NCBI RefSeq assembly: GCF_018691265.1
Contig: NW_024881277.1
Coordinates: 6,910,980 to 6,974,979, forward strand
Length of the DNA stretch: 64,000 nucleotides
Direction: 5' to 3'
Source of the DNA: Tyto alba
Taxonomy: Eukaryota; Chordata; Aves; Strigiformes; Tytonidae
Part shown: one piece after another, positions 1 through 12,377 of the stretch
How the letters are laid out: the number at the start of each line of letters is the position of its first letter
How positions within the stretch are numbered: the first letter of the stretch is position 1
Translations under genes and position numbers: made by a program
Notes under the pieces: model-generated
What the model saw: only the letters and a program-made list of their open reading frames with translations
What the model was told of the DNA's origin: nothing
The model's database searches: none

Positions 1-49
1 TCAGAAAATGTGTGAATATTAATGTCCTTAAGGTATGCGAAGAATGGGC

Positions 50-135
50 TTTTATTCTAGGGCATGCATGCTAGGTGGAGTGATCCCCTGTGGACCCAGC
101 GCTGTAATAAAGAGAATGCCTGATTCCCAACAACC
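50..135 (+). mobile_element. possible LTR 3'-end remnant
   Basis: A short stretch with a GGAGTGATCCCC-like segment followed by AATAAAGA and a GCCTG tail resembles the polyadenylation-signal end of an avian LTR. A similar arrangement occurs at about 18130-18165. Only the tail is visible and it runs directly into the minisatellite, so this is a weak call. Confidence 0.3.
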
Positions 136-1945
136 CTGTCTGAACCCCCTGCACCACAACAAGACCCCCTGCACCCTGTCTGGGCTCCCTGCATCCCAAC
201 CATATCCCCTGCACCCCAGAAAGTATCCCATGCACCTTGCCTGGACACCCTGAACCCTGTCTGAAACCCCTGCACACCAACAAGAACCCCTGCACCCTGT
301 CAGGGTCCCCTGATTCCAAAACAGACCCCCTGGACCCCAACCAGAACCCCCTGCAACTTGCCTGGACACCCTGCACCCCACACACATCCCCTGCATCCCA
401 AACAGAACCCCCTGAACACTGTCTGAACCCCCTATACCACAATACCCCCTGCACTGTGTCTGGGCCCTTTGCATCACAAACAGACCCCCTGCAAACCGAC
501 CAGGACCCCCTGCACCTTGACTGGACACTCTGAACCCTGTCTGAAGACCCTGTACCTCAATCCAAACCCCCTGAACCCCAACCAGAACCCCCTGCAACTT
601 GCCTGGACTCCCTGCATGCCAACATGACCCCCTGGATCCCAACCAGATCCCCTGCACCCTAACCAGAAACCCCTGCACCTTGCCCGGATCCCCTGAACCC
701 CAATCAGACCCCCTGATTCTTGCCTGGACTCCCTGAACCCTATCTGAACCACCTGCACCCCAACAAAAACCACAGCAACTTGCCTGGAGGCCCTGCAGCT
801 CAGCTAGAATCCCCTGCACCTTGCCTGGATCCCCTGAAACTTGTCTGAACCCCCTGCACCCTGTCCAGGCTCCCTGTATCTCAACCAGGTCACCTGAAGC
901 ACAACCATATCCACCTGAATCCTGTCTAAAAACCCAGCACCCCAACAAGAGCCCCTGCACCCTGTCTGGGCCCCCTGCATCACAACCAGAGCCCCCTGCA
1001 CCTTTCTTGGACCCCCCGAACACTGTCTGAAGCCCCTGAATCACAATAAGACCCCCTGAACCCTGTCTGGGCTCCCTGCTTGCCAACCAGAACTCCCCGC
1101 ACCTTACCTGGACCCCCTGAACTCTGTCTGAAACCCCTGCACCTCAAGCAGAACCCCTGGAACGTGTCTGGGTCACCTGCTTCCCAAACAGAAGCCCCTG
1201 CACATTTCCTGGACTCCCTGAACCCTGTCTGAACCCCCTGCACCCTGACTGAACCCCCTAGAGACCAACGAGACCCCCTGCACTTTGCCTGGACTCCCTG
1301 AAACTGTCTGAACCCCAACGAGACCCCCCACTCCTCAAACAGACCCCATGCACCACAAACAGATCCAGTGCACCCTGTCCAAACAACCTGCATCCAAACC
1401 AGACCCCCTGCACCCCAACAACAACGCTCTGCACCTTGCCTGAACACCCTCCATTCCTACCAGACCCCCTGCACCACAACAAGACCCCATGCACCCTTTC
1501 TGGGACCTGGCACCCTCTGTGGGCCCCCTGCAACAGAACAAGGCCCCCCTGAACCATGTCTGCCCCCCCTGCATCTCACCTAGACCCCCTGCACCACAAT
1601 CAGAACCCCCATGCACCCTGCTTGCACCCCCTGAAACCTGTCTGAACAACCTGCAGCCCAATAAATTCCCCTGCACCCTGTCTGAACCCCCTACACACCA
1701 ACTAGACCCGCTGCAAGCTGCCTGGCCTCCCTGTTCCCTGTCTGAACACCCTGCACCTCACCAAGACCCCATGCAGCCTGTCTGCCTCCTTGAACCCTGT
1801 CTGAACACCCTGCACCCCAACAAGACACCCTGCACAACAAGAACACTCCCTGAAATCTGTCTGGGCCCCCTGCACCCTCCTGGGGCTTCCTGAACCCCAG
1901 CAAGGACCCCTGCACCTCATCCAGGCCCTCTGCACCTTTACTAGC
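105..1945. repeat. C-rich minisatellite, unit about 20 bp
   Basis: About 90 degenerate tandem copies of a 20-21 bp unit, of the form CCCCCTGCACCCCAACCAGA alternating with CCCCTGAACCCTGTCTGAA. Unit-length variation rotates the reading frame. The complement contains no stop for hundreds of codons, which produces long Gly/Val/Gln/Cys-rich reading frames on minus. These are artefacts of the repeat and not genes. Strong C/G strand asymmetry is maintained across 1.8 kb. Confidence 0.9.
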
Positions 1946-2541
1946 AACCATACTAGCTGCTTTTGTCCCACCTCTGCCTCCCCACCAGCCCTGCTGCCCA
2001 GGACAGCAGGAGACCCCCTTCCCTGGGGCTCATCGAGCAGCTTTCACATTTCTCCAGTCTCCTTTCCCCGTGCCTGCTGCATTTTCACTGGCTCACACTG
2101 AACTGCAGGGTCATGGCTTGTGGGTGTCTGGATTAATGCTTTACTCTGGATGAGTTTCAACTTTGAGGGGTGTCTCATCTCCTGAGTGTCCATTCACTGC
2201 CCACCCCAGGGCACATAGAGAATGCCCATTCTTTCTTGATGCCTCCAGACTCCTTTCCACAGGGAACACTATATGCTGTCAACCCTTCTATACATGTGGC
2301 TGCCTAAAGAGATAATGGAGAGCTCCTGCAGCATCTACACAGCCCCTGGACACCAATAATAGTCTTTAAAAGCACCACTTGGTGTCCAATAGATCTCAAA
2401 ATTGCCACTAATTTATCACCCACAGCGCAGTCAGAAAATAATGAGAAAAAACATTTTTAAAAATCCAATTCCTTGGGCTTATTCTTGGCAGCAGCTTAGT
2501 TAGGACAACCCAGCCTACAGGCACTGCATGCAGGAGACCCT
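1946..2541. other. intergenic, no gene seen
   Basis: Mixed-composition DNA between the minisatellite and the 3' end of the first olfactory receptor unit. No open frame of note, RNA gene or recognised repeat was seen. Confidence 0.6.
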
Positions 2542-2547
2542 TTTATT
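2542..2547 (-). terminator. polyadenylation signal of OR unit A
   Basis: AATAAA on the minus strand about 200 nt after the OR stop codon. Units B and C have the same hexamer 209 and about 226 nt after their stops, which supports a shared 3' UTR. Confidence 0.55.
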
Positions 2548-2746
2548 GCTGAGATGCTCTCAGGGAGGCCGGATCTGGTAGAGAGTTCAGGGCATTTGTG
2601 AAAGGGTCAGACACAACAGATGAAGCACCTAGAGATGTGGTATGAAGCCAAGCAGTTACCTCTTATGATAATAATTAAGGAAAAAATAAAATCACAGCTC
2701 TGGTACAAGCCAAGCTCTGGGTACTCTGCAGAGAAGGTGAGGCAGG

Positions 2747-3682
2747 TTACTGCTGGTGGAACAAGGTGCGTTGGATCAATTCCTTCACCGCATCTTTGAG
2801 CTCCCTGTTCCTCATACTGTAGATGAAGGGGTTCAAAACTGGAGGTACCACTGAGTACAGAACAGCCACCACCAGATCCAGGGATGGGGACGAGATGGAG
2901 GGGGGCTTCAGGTAGGCAAAAAATGCAGTGCTGATGAACAGGGAGACCACGGCCAGGTGAGGGAGGCATGTGGAGAAGGCCTTGTGCCGTCCCTGCTCAG
3001 AGGGGATCCTCAACACAGCCCTGAATATCTGCACATAGGACATCACAATGAAAACAAAACAAGCAAAGATTAATAATGCAGTAACAATAATTAGTCCAAC
3101 TTCCCTGAGGTAGGAGCCTGAGCAGGAGAGCTTGAGGATCTGGGGAATTTCACAGAAGAACTGGTCCACCACATTGCCATGGCAGAGTGGTAGAGAAAAT
3201 GTGTTGGCAGTGTGCAGTGTGGCATAGAGGAACCCAGTGCCCCAACCAGCTGCTGCCATGTGGACACAAGCTCTGCTGCCCAGGAAGGTCCCATAGTGCA
3301 GGGGTTGGCAGATGGCAACGTAGCGGTCATAGGCCATGATCGTCAGAAGAGCACACTCTCCTCCAAGGAAAAATACAAAGAAAAAGACCTGGACAGCACA
3401 AACTTGGTAGGAGATAGCCCTGGTATCCTGGAAGGAATTGGCCATGGAATTGGGGAGAGTGGTGGAGATGGAGCCCAGGTCGAGGAGGGAGAGGTTGAGG
3501 AGGAAGAAGTACATGGGGGTGTGGAGGTGGTGGTCGCAGGCGATGGCTGTGATGATGAGGCCGTTGCCCAGGAGGGCAGCCAGGTAGATGCCCAGGAAGA
3601 GCCAGAAGTGCAGGAGCTGCAGCTCCCGTCTGTCTGCAAATGCCAGGAGGAGGAAGTGGGTGATGGAGCTGCTGTTGGACAT
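2747..3682 (-). CDS. olfactory receptor, OR14-like (copy A)
   Basis: An intact 311-residue seven-transmembrane odorant receptor, a rhodopsin-like GPCR that would couple odorant binding at the olfactory cilium to G-olf. Visible hallmarks are an N-terminal Asn-Ser-Ser glycosylation site (residue 3), LGNGLI in TM1, HTPMYFFLLNLSLLDLG in TM2, MAYDRYVAICQPLHY at the end of TM3 (about 117-130), a conserved Cys95/Cys177 pair, SYVQIF and KAFSTCLPH at TM5/TM6 (about 215-242), and NPFIYSMRN in TM7. The start is set at MSNSSS: the upstream in-frame ATG adds 17 residues, lies beyond a candidate splice acceptor, and is absent from the other copies. The length equals copies B and C and is typical for the family. 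The sequence type matches the bird-expanded gamma-c/OR14 clade. TM3 and TM5 differ most from the paralogues. The intact frame suggests function; expression is unknown. Confidence 0.95.
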   Translation of the reverse strand: MSNSSSITHFLLLAFADRRELQLLHFWLFLGIYLAALLGNGLIITAIACDHHLHTPMYFFLLNLSLLDLGSISTTLPNSMANSFQDTRAISYQVCAVQVFFFVFFLGGECALLTIMAYDRYVAICQPLHYGTFLGSRACVHMAAAGWGTGFLYATLHTANTFSLPLCHGNVVDQFFCEIPQILKLSCSGSYLREVGLIIVTALLIFACFVFIVMSYVQIFRAVLRIPSEQGRHKAFSTCLPHLAVVSLFISTAFFAYLKPPSISSPSLDLVVAVLYSVVPPVLNPFIYSMRNRELKDAVKELIQRTLFHQQ

Positions 3683-3705
3683 GGTCTCCCTATGAACCCG
3701 GGGGC

Positions 3706-3707
3706 CT
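3706..3707 (-). promoter_or_regulatory. candidate 3' splice site before OR copy A
   Basis: On minus, a pyrimidine tract ends in TACAG about 23 nt upstream of the ATG. OR genes usually have an intron in the 5' UTR with an intronless coding exon. Copies B and C have an acceptor-like AG in the same place. Confidence 0.5.
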
Positions 3708-6700
3708 GTACAAGAGGGAAAAGACAGTGACAAGTGAGGACAGACTTCTCTGGGTAAAACCTATGACTTCTCTCACACATTCATGACCCCACCTCAGGCC
3801 CCCTCCCTTTCTCCTGCATGGCAGGACCTTTGTGCAGCTCCCTGGCTGTTGCTCTGGTTTGTGCTGGCTAGGGGTGCTGTGAAGAGCAGGGCCCGTGGGC
3901 TCCCAGATGTGTTGGACATGCTCTAGGCCAGGCTCTGCCTGGGAGCAGGGGGCACGTAGGGGCCAGGTCTGATAGATTTTCTCAGGTGAATTCCCTCTCA
4001 TCATCAAAGGGCTTGACAGCATCTCCACCCCCAATCCCAAGCAAACTTGACTGCATCAAGGAATTCATGGCTTTTGTTTCTGTTTTTTTCTTTCAGAAAG
4101 ATCTACCCTACCACACCACCAACCCCACCCCAGCCCCATCTCCTCTGGGCATTCTTCTCTGAAATCAGAAATGCTGAGCACCTCTGCTGTGCTCCGGCTG
4201 AGCAGCCACAAGTCTTGGGAGGCAAAAGGATTTGCTGTGGCTTAGCGCAGGGGCAGGCGAGCTGGTCTGTCCGTTTGTCTTGTTCTGAGCTGCCCTGTGT
4301 CTGCCCCTTGAAATGGAGGGGGATTGCACTCCTGAGGTACCCAGAGAAGCAATCAGACCCCGCTGAGAGCAGAGGGATCCACTGCAGATCACTAAGTATT
4401 TCACCTTGCCACCAGGAACCTTCACAAGGTCTCAGCACCCCACTCCTTGCCAAGGACACAGAGTTCATTTTCCCAACCAATCACCCTTTCCCTGCTTGTA
4501 GCATCTCGGGGTTTCCCCATTGGGTTTTGCACACAAATGCTGGGGGAGAGATTTGCTGTCTGCACGGCGGCTCCCAGCTTGGAAGGACACCCCAAGGAGT
4601 CACCAAGTGTCCTCATGGTGGCATCTCCTGAAGTCAGCTCAGTCCCCACCCGCACGGGCTGCACGGCCCAGAGCCCCACAGCTTCGAGGAGAGCTGGGAC
4701 ACCGGGTTCCCATGGACACGTCTGCGTGGGAGGGCCCACGAGCTCCGTGCTGACCCTTCAGCTGGACCTCCCACCCCCAGAGTGCCTGACAGCCGCAGCA
4801 GGAGCGGCACAGGCGCGAGGAGAGACGAGCAGACACGTCGGAATGGCCCAGCTGGGAGAGGCCAGCAGAGAGACAGCCAGGCACTCGGGACAGCCTTCCC
4901 CTGTCCCAGCTCTGCCCGCCACCTCCCAGCCGGTGACACCGCAGGGCAGTCACCCTCAGCCCCTGTGCTGCACGGGCACGGGGCAGGAGAGATGCCCTTC
5001 ACCTCTTCTTGGCGCTCAGGGGGGTGAGAAGGCTGCTGGTGGCCTGGACTCCATGGCTGTGAGGGCAGAGGCTCTGCTGGGTGGGAGAGAGAAGGGGAGA
5101 GATGTCAGTGTGACAGAAATCAGGAATTAAAACTCCTTAGTGCTGGGTTTAGCATTAACGAGCAGGCATTACTTTATGTGGTTGGGGACATGAGGGAATC
5201 ATTCCATCTGATATGTCCACCCTACATTACAGTAGCTTATATCCCTCTGTTACATACATATTCATCAAATTTCCTAAAACTCATGATTTTATATACATAG
5301 TTATTAGGCATGCAGTTTATGTCCCCGAGGGGCTTCCATGGGGGTCATTGGTGGTCTCTAGCAGTCTCTGGTGGTGTTTGGAGAGGAGCCCTTCTTGAAC
5401 ATTTCCTACTATATTAGAATTGGACTTCATTGGTTTATGTATGCACTTCTTATCTCCAACCTAGCTTCAGCTAGTTCATTCTTTTTCAGAGCATCTTAAT
5501 CTCCAAGGACAAGGGCTTCTCATTAGGAGTCTGCCAATTTACACACAGAGCCTCTCCATTTAGACATTCCCCATGAGGTGTTTATCACAGTTGCCTAGCT
5601 CACGGACCTCTGTGCGACAGACAACGTGTTGCAGGTGTTTGGCTGATTGCTTAAGTTCTTATGCTACCCTAAACTGTTTTTTTTTCACCCATTTTCCAAC
5701 ATCAGGGGAAGGGACCTGTGTTGCAGGGGATCACTGGAGCTGCTAGTAGATCCCCTGAAACAGGATTTCTGATAAAAATCTCACTCCCTGCCCACGTCTC
5801 TGCTGCCTGGAGCTGTGCCTGCTGGCAGCCTGGTTTCTTGGTTCCCATCTCCTGCACGCACAGACCCCATCCCAGCTGTTGGGTGCTCAGCTCTGCCCTG
5901 CAGACACCTCCTGGGGCAGGGCACTGCCCAGGACCTTCTCTGTGCTTCAAAATTCAGGTAGGAATGGCAGAGAAAACCTGCCAAGCCTGTTGCTGGTGGT
6001 GGTGGTGATCTGTAAGCTGTGGGGGATTGCTCTGATGCTCCCAGACTCATTCACCTCTCAGTGAAACAGATCTGCATTGTCAGTACCTTCTCCAAACCAG
6101 TGAGAGTCATTCCCATCTCTCAATGCTCTACCCAGCCAACCCAGAGTAGCAAACTGAAAGCACAGGCTCCTTCCCTTGCAGCTGAAGCCTCCCTTTTTTC
6201 TCATCTTGCAAGTTTCCCCCCTAGAGCTGTCCAGGCTGTCAGCAGGAGCTGTGGGCAGCCCTGACCCACGCCTCACCTCCTCAACAGCACAATGACCCTG
6301 CCCTACCAGGGGTGATTGTGATGAAGGACAGCCCGGGGTGCCCCTGGCTGCACACCCAGCTTCACGCTCCTGCAGCCATCCCCAGGAAAAGGGAGATGAC
6401 ATGCCCCGTCCCCCCAGACTGTTCGGCAGATAATCACTGCTCCAGAGAGCATCAGCCCTGGCATGTGCCAGCTCTAGAAGGACCCTCCCAGAGACTCTAC
6501 CAGTATCCCACCTGCAGCCAGAGACTTACCGTGTTAGGAGCTGTGATGATTTGTCCCCCAGTGAACTCTCAGCATCTTCCCACTCCACACTGTCTTACAT
6601 CCCTCTCACTTCTCTCCTCTCCCCTTGTCACCCGTGGGCAGTGCCCTCAGCCCTGCCGTGCTCCGCAGAGATGCTGCTCCCGGGCAGAGCTGTCTCTCTC

Positions 6701-6830
6701 CAGTGCTTCCCGCTTGCCATCAGCTCCTCTTGCCCCCGGAGCCCGGCCCAGCCCAAGGCACCACTTTCTCTACCCTGCTGCTGTCCCTCGAGAGATCCCT
6801 GGTGCTCGAGGGCTGACAGCTCCCGAAAGG
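3708..6830 (-). repeat. duplicated 5' flank of OR unit A
   Basis: Noncoding flank homologous to the flanks of units B and C. About 4440-5050 matches 37850-38340. About 5720-5960 matches 38390-38610 and 11900-12060. About 6300-6390 matches 39095-39175. About 6640-6790 matches 39470-39620 and 10930-11090. No protein-coding exon was recognised; the reading frames in this GC-rich stretch are not conserved between copies. It probably contains the OR promoter and a noncoding first exon. Confidence 0.75.
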
Positions 6831-9599
6831 CAGCGGGGCCACCCCTGGGGAATGTTGTCTGAAGTCAGCTGAAGTCATCACCAATGTACCTCTCCCAAAA
6901 GTGGAGAGAGACTGATTACAACATGGTCTGGCCTGATAAAGCTGTCAATGCGTCTGTCTGGAAAATGGAATTTTTCTGTCCGAAAACAAAAAAAGGATGC
7001 ATAGGGAGGGATAAAGAAGGAATTTGTTTCCCCTGTGCAGGGCAGGAATTCAGCTGAGGCAATGTGGGCATCTCATCCAGAGCTGGAAGCCCTTGGGCTC
7101 AAGCAGGACTTCAGCTCACCCCATGCACCCCACATCTGACATGATGGAGCTAGCTTTTGGCATCTTCTCACAGAAGTCACCCCTGCATGCCCCTCTCCCC
7201 GCCGCTACCAAAAAACCTTGCCACGTAAGCCCAATACAGGTGCCTGGTCATCCTTCCTATGATGTGCCTCTCAAATACTCCAGGGTGTCTTTAATCTCAG
7301 GGTATGACTGCTGCTTGACATATTCAGTGTGTTTTAACCACTGAAAAATGGTTATTGTCAGCCTGGCTTGCACTTCCAACTCTTTAAAATCTTTTGCACT
7401 TTGTCTTGTGTACATGACAAAGACTTTGAGGGAGGGAACACAGAAACAGAGGTGGACGGGACTGAAGAGGATTTACCAAGTAATTGGGATAGATGCATGT
7501 TATGGTCCTTCTCATGTGTGATCAGTGCCAGTAAATGCCTCGTGGAGTCGATGTCATCAGGACTTGGTCATGGTCAGACAAACTGTGCTCCTTTTCACAT
7601 ATAACATCCATGGACATTTTTATCTGACCTAATCTGTAGAACTTCCACAAACAAAAATAATTTCCATTTCTTAGGACCAGAATCACCCAGTTTTCAGAGA
7701 AACAATTTAAAACCCAAAGTGAAAAATACTCGTTCACAGAGAGGTCCAAAATATCTGGGTGTGACATTTAACAAGTGGGTCAAACGGAGGAGCCTCCCAG
7801 GGTGACCTTGCCGACTGAGGGTGGGGGTTTCTGCCTCTGTGGGTCTGAGAGTCCTTATGGGATGCTGGAGAGAGCACTGGGGATTGTGCCAGGCTTGCTG
7901 TGGCATGCCTAGGAAAGAACCAAAGGCAGGGAAAGGGAAGGACCAAGGTGGTTTGGGGAGAAAGAAGCATCGGAAAAAGGGGGAAAAGGGGATGAAAGGA
8001 GCTGGTCACGCGTGGCTGGTCAGTATACTGGTTTAGGCACACCATGCAACTGAAAGTCTGTCCTGTCTTCTTATGAAATTCCATCCTCCACAACTTTCTG
8101 GGGTGAGGAGATGTCTGCTCTTGGTACGGATAGAGGTCCAAGGGCCCATCCCTGGAATGGGAAGCATGAGTCAAAGGGGCTCATGCACCGGGTGGGCCAG
8201 CAACTGGAGAGATCAGGCTGTGTGCATGTGTCATGTTGGTGGGTATGTCAGTGGGTGGAACCAATAGTGCACATCAAACCAGATTAACCAGCAAGTAGGA
8301 GAGTCCTGGGAGCCAGGTATTTAGAGACCCTAACGTCTGGACTAGACCCTGGTGAGGCCAGATGTTCTGTGAGTTGGTTGCTTGAGGGAGAAAGTGGCCC
8401 AAAGCACCACCTGGAGAAAATTTGGGGTCTTGCAGTCAGGTATTGATAAGGCCACAGGTCTGGATCTGGAGGGGAGGTTGTCCTTTATGTAAGAGAGCAT
8501 CAGGAATGCATGGAGCTCTGCCTGGGGACTGACGATGAGCTTAGCTGAGAGCTGATAGGCCAGGATCAGAGGGCAGAACAACATGGGCAGCACTGTGGGA
8601 GGATGGGTGGATTTCTGCTCCAGACCTCTTGATCAGGTAGATGAGGCCTTCTTCAGACAATTGGAAGGAGCTTCATGCCTGCAGGCCCCGGACCTCATGT
8701 CAGACTGAAACTGTCACAGCTGCCTCTGATGAAGAGGTGCAAGCCTCCCAGGAGGATTTTGGAGCTCACTGGTGCCATCTTCCTGACAAGGGTGACTGAC
8801 CAGCCAGTGAGGTGAGGGGCCCTGCAGCAGGACTTGATACTTGCAAACAAGGAAGAGCTGCTCAGGGCTGTAACAATCAAGGGTGAGAAAGTAGAGTGTA
8901 GGATGCTGAGAGAAAGGAAGAAAGCAAGGGGCGGGACATCAGGAGAGCAGGCTTTGACCTGCTGAAGGACCTGCTTGGAAGAATCCCATGGGATACAGCC
9001 CTGAAGAGGAAAGGTGTGCAGAGAGCTGTTTGATGGTTAATGATCTCCACGTCACACTCCAGATCAGTCCACACAGACTTGTAAGAAGTCAAGAAAAGGT
9101 GGCAGGAAGATGGCATGGATGAAAAAGGAGCTCCTGACAGAAACCAAGCATGAAGAACAGGAAGTACAGTGGAGGTGGAAGCTGACTGCATTCCAGGCTC
9201 AGTGGTTCTGTGATTCTGTGCTGGAGAGAGTCATTTGCGTGTGCATGTGCTTGTCTGTGCGTGGAGGAACTGGGGGGATGAGGGAATCCTGGATCCAGGT
9301 CCCAGACAGCTGGAGGGCCTAAAACCAGCTTCTGGAGAGATCCTTATTGTTTCAAGTCTCTATACAGGTATATATTTTCCACTAACATGGTCTAACATAC
9401 AAACAGCCCAACTGTCATTTACCCTTTCTCCACTGACCCTGACTTTGCTTGTTTTGTGATCTCATTTGGTGTTTTGAAGCTTGTGTTGATGGTAATTCCT
9501 ACCTGGGGCTGTAGAGCCCTGCAGCTCCTCAGGCTGTTATTACGTGAGAGACATCACCACCATCAAGGTGAGCTATCTGCACAGAGGCACTAACAGCTG
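6831..9599. other. anonymous intergenic DNA
   Basis: 2.8 kb without a convincing gene. Short open frames (up to about 146 codons on minus at 7734-8174) have no recognisable domain and no duplicated counterpart. No RNA gene was recognised. Old, diverged repeats are likely but cannot be assigned by eye. Confidence 0.5.
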
Positions 9600-9890
9600 A
9601 CCAAGTGGAGCTTCAGCCCAGGGAAACCTGAGAAACTCTGGGATTCCTGGCCAACAGAAACCTCTTGAAGTTTACAAGAGAAGTGTCCAGTCCTGCATTA
9701 GGAGGAAGAATAATCTCCTCATTTCTCAGGGCAGGCTTGGACCTGAGTAGCTGAGCAGGGACCCTGAGGAGAAGGGCCTGGGCACTACGAGGACACCATA
9801 CAAGACAGCGGTGCATGCTGGCCACAAACAAGGCCACCTGCATACAGGTCTGCACTCGGATGAGCATGGCCACCCAGACTATCCTGACAT
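9600..9890 (+). mobile_element. CR1-like LINE fragment
   Basis: The stretch around 9630-9690 (GGCCAACAGAAACCTCTTGA and the following text) resembles the CR1 segment encoding the end of the reverse-transcriptase frame, and downstream text resembles the neighbouring CR1 part. It is much diverged and carries no intact frame. Confidence 0.45.
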
Positions 9891-10309
9891 GGGTTGAAGT
9901 GTGGTTTCAGAGATGGTGGAGGTTTTTCCCTAAATTGAGAAACAAATGAGAAAGAAAGTATGGTACATAGTGAAGCTTTTGAAGTAGAGACTGGACATGA
10001 GGATTTCATGTCACGTTGAGTTACATGAAGCATCCCTCCAAGTGCAGTACAGTAGGCCACCCAGAAAGAGTCTGGATTAGCCAAAGCTTTGCATTCCAAC
10101 CAACAGCCCGTGAGGACAGAGAGATATCAGTAAGGGTAGGAAGATGGTCAAGTGAGAGCAAGGCTGGTAAGCACGGTGGATGTACCCGAGCCTTCAAGAA
10201 ATCAACTGCAGGCCTACCAGGAGACACCTAATCCTTACAGCACTGGGGCCTCATGGCTGTAAGGCTGAGGGAGATGAGGACAGGGGATTTCTCCCCTGAG
10301 ATTCTCCAG
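9891..10309. other. intergenic, no gene seen
   Basis: No recognised coding or RNA feature between the CR1-like scrap and the start of duplicated OR unit B. Confidence 0.5.
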
Positions 10310-11253
10310 GGGAGAAAGCTGGGGGGATGAGGACAGCCTGCAGGGAAAGAGGCGCAGGGCATTCAACCCCATAGGACAGCCTGTGGTGGAGATGACAGAG
10401 GGCTGTGGGAAAGCTGAAAGACCCCAGTAAAGTCAACCCCATCATCATTTTGGCTTCTTGGCTGTTGTCTCTGCCACTGATGCCTGTGAGGAGGCACAGT
10501 CCCTTGCAGCACGGGGACCTCATGGCCTCCTTGTGCATCATCAGGAGCCTGGGAGGTGCACATCTCCATAGCCCCTACCCCAGGAAGAGCCCTGAGGAAT
10601 GTGGGAGGGACAGGATCTCCCTTCCCAGGGGCTGGGGGTCGTGGCTTGGCCATTTGGTTAATGGTCTTAGGACTTGGAACTTTGGCTTAATGCAACACAT
10701 TCAGGTTTACTTCAGCATCAGAGCCACCTTTCCCTTTTTGTTTCTGACTTGTCATCCCTGCCTCCAGATTTCTGCTCTAACAAGACCCTGAGGAGGCTTT
10801 GTCACAGTGTTCCTCAGTGGGAGCTATTAACAGTGCAGGAAACTTGGGAGTTTGAATATAACTTTGACTTCATCAGAGGTTTCTTCAGCTTCTCTGAGGG
10901 GTCATTAAAGTGCCTTGGGCTGTTGCTGTGGTGCTGAGCTGGGACTGGGCTCCTGGGCCTGGAGGGAGCTCCTGGCAAGTGGGCAGCGCTGCAGAGAGAC
11001 AGCTCTGCCCAGGAGCAGCTCCTCTGCAAAGCGCAGCAGGGCTGAGGGCACTGCCTGCAGGCACCCAGGGCAGAGCAGCGAGGCACACACAGCTTCAAGG
11101 CAGCCTGGGCTGGGAGGCTGCTGAGAGCTCCGAGGAGGAGAAAGCGTCAGGGCCCTGGCCACAGTAAGTCTGGGGGTGCAGGGCAATGCAGCTGCAGCTC
11201 GGGGAGGGATCTGGGGAAGGCGGCAGAGCCGCCAGGAATCTGCTTCCTGCCTA

Positions 11254-11293
11254 GAGGAGGAGGAGGAGGAGGAGGAGGAGGAGGAGGAGGAGG
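11254..11293 (+). repeat. (GAG)n trinucleotide tract
   Basis: About 13 GAG/AGG units in the conserved OR 5' flank. The inverted copy has an interrupted CTC tract at 39227-39292. Confidence 0.9.
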
Positions 11294-12368
11294 AACTGCT
11301 CCCGAGCAGGGCTTCCCTGGTGCCCCCTGCGAGGGCCAGGGCATGAGGGCTGCCTTCTGGTGGGGCCGGCTGCAGGGGTGTGCAGCCGGGTGTGCAGGCA
11401 GGGGTGCCCAGGGCTGTCCTTCCCAGCAGGGTCCCTGCACCCCAGGGGGCTGTGTGCTGGGGCAGGGACTCTGCTGCCTGCCAGGGTCAGCACTCAGCCT
11501 GCCCGGGGAGCTCCCCACGGTGCTGTGGGGAGAAGCTGTGGGGGGAAGGAGAGACCCCCGCCAGGGCAGGCTCCTTCTGCTCTCCAGAGACTGCTGCCTT
11601 TGTCAGGGATGCTCACAACTCCTGATCACCTCTAGGACATTGGCATTTCAAGAAGAAGTTCAAAGCAGGAACCACCTTAAAAATGTGAACCTTTCTAGGC
11701 TCTATGATCTCGTGATCTTTCTAATGAAAAGTAGAAAGGGGTGTGAAATTTAAATAAGTCATCGTGTCTGCTGAAATGTTAAACGGATGGATCAGCACAT
11801 CTGCCAGAAACTTCATTAAGTGCCTTCACCTACTCCTCTACTTACAGACACACCAGCATCACTTTTGCTTGACGGTTCTGGTTTTGCCTGCTGTTCTCCT
11901 TTGAATCTGCAAGTAGGGAATGCCCCTGGGCAGTGCCCTATTGCCAGGAGGGGTCGGCAGGGCACAGCTGAGCACACAGAGGGTGGTATGGGGGGCTGGC
12001 AACACTGTCAGAGTGCTGACATAGGGACACAGAAATGGCTCCTGGCACAAAACAGCTCCAGGGAGCAGAGAGCCAGGACTTGCTCCAGCATTCTCTTGAG
12101 TCTGTACTAGGGCACTGGGAGACACTTTTTCCCTCAGGTCTCCCCTGTGTTCAGGCTGAGAGAAATGTGAAAGATGAGTATGTCTACCCCTTCAATGAAT
12201 GTCTCCTCTGAAACATCACAAATCTGAGCTCATAAAAAGGAATTGAATATATTTCCCCCTAAAAAAGAGAAATAATTTTGAGGAGACTTTTGGGGAAACA
12301 GCATAAGATTGAATAAAAGAAGTCTGTCCTAACTTGTCAATGTCTTCTAGTTCAACCTCCCTGCCTGC

Positions 12369-12370
12369 AG
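12369..12370 (+). promoter_or_regulatory. candidate 3' splice site before OR copy B
   Basis: A pyrimidine-rich run ending in CCTGCAG lies 7 nt before the ATG, in the position expected for the acceptor of a 5' UTR intron. Confidence 0.5.
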
Positions 12371-12377
12371 TGAGCAA

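Noticed and set aside
52..1086. 344-codon frame on minus
   Set aside because: It is the translation of a 20-bp tandem repeat. The frame rotates through unit phases and there is no domain, so it is not a gene.
105..1945. CRISPR-like array
   Set aside because: Units are contiguous and degenerate, with no constant repeat and unique spacers, and the genome is eukaryotic.
3212..3730. 172-codon plus frame opposite OR copy A
   Set aside because: Antisense shadow of the receptor gene, rich in Glu/Val/Gly from the complementary codons.
11147..11518. 123-codon Pro-rich minus frame matched at 39002-39394
   Set aside because: Conserved only because the flank is duplicated; the proline run is the CTC tract. 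No domain.
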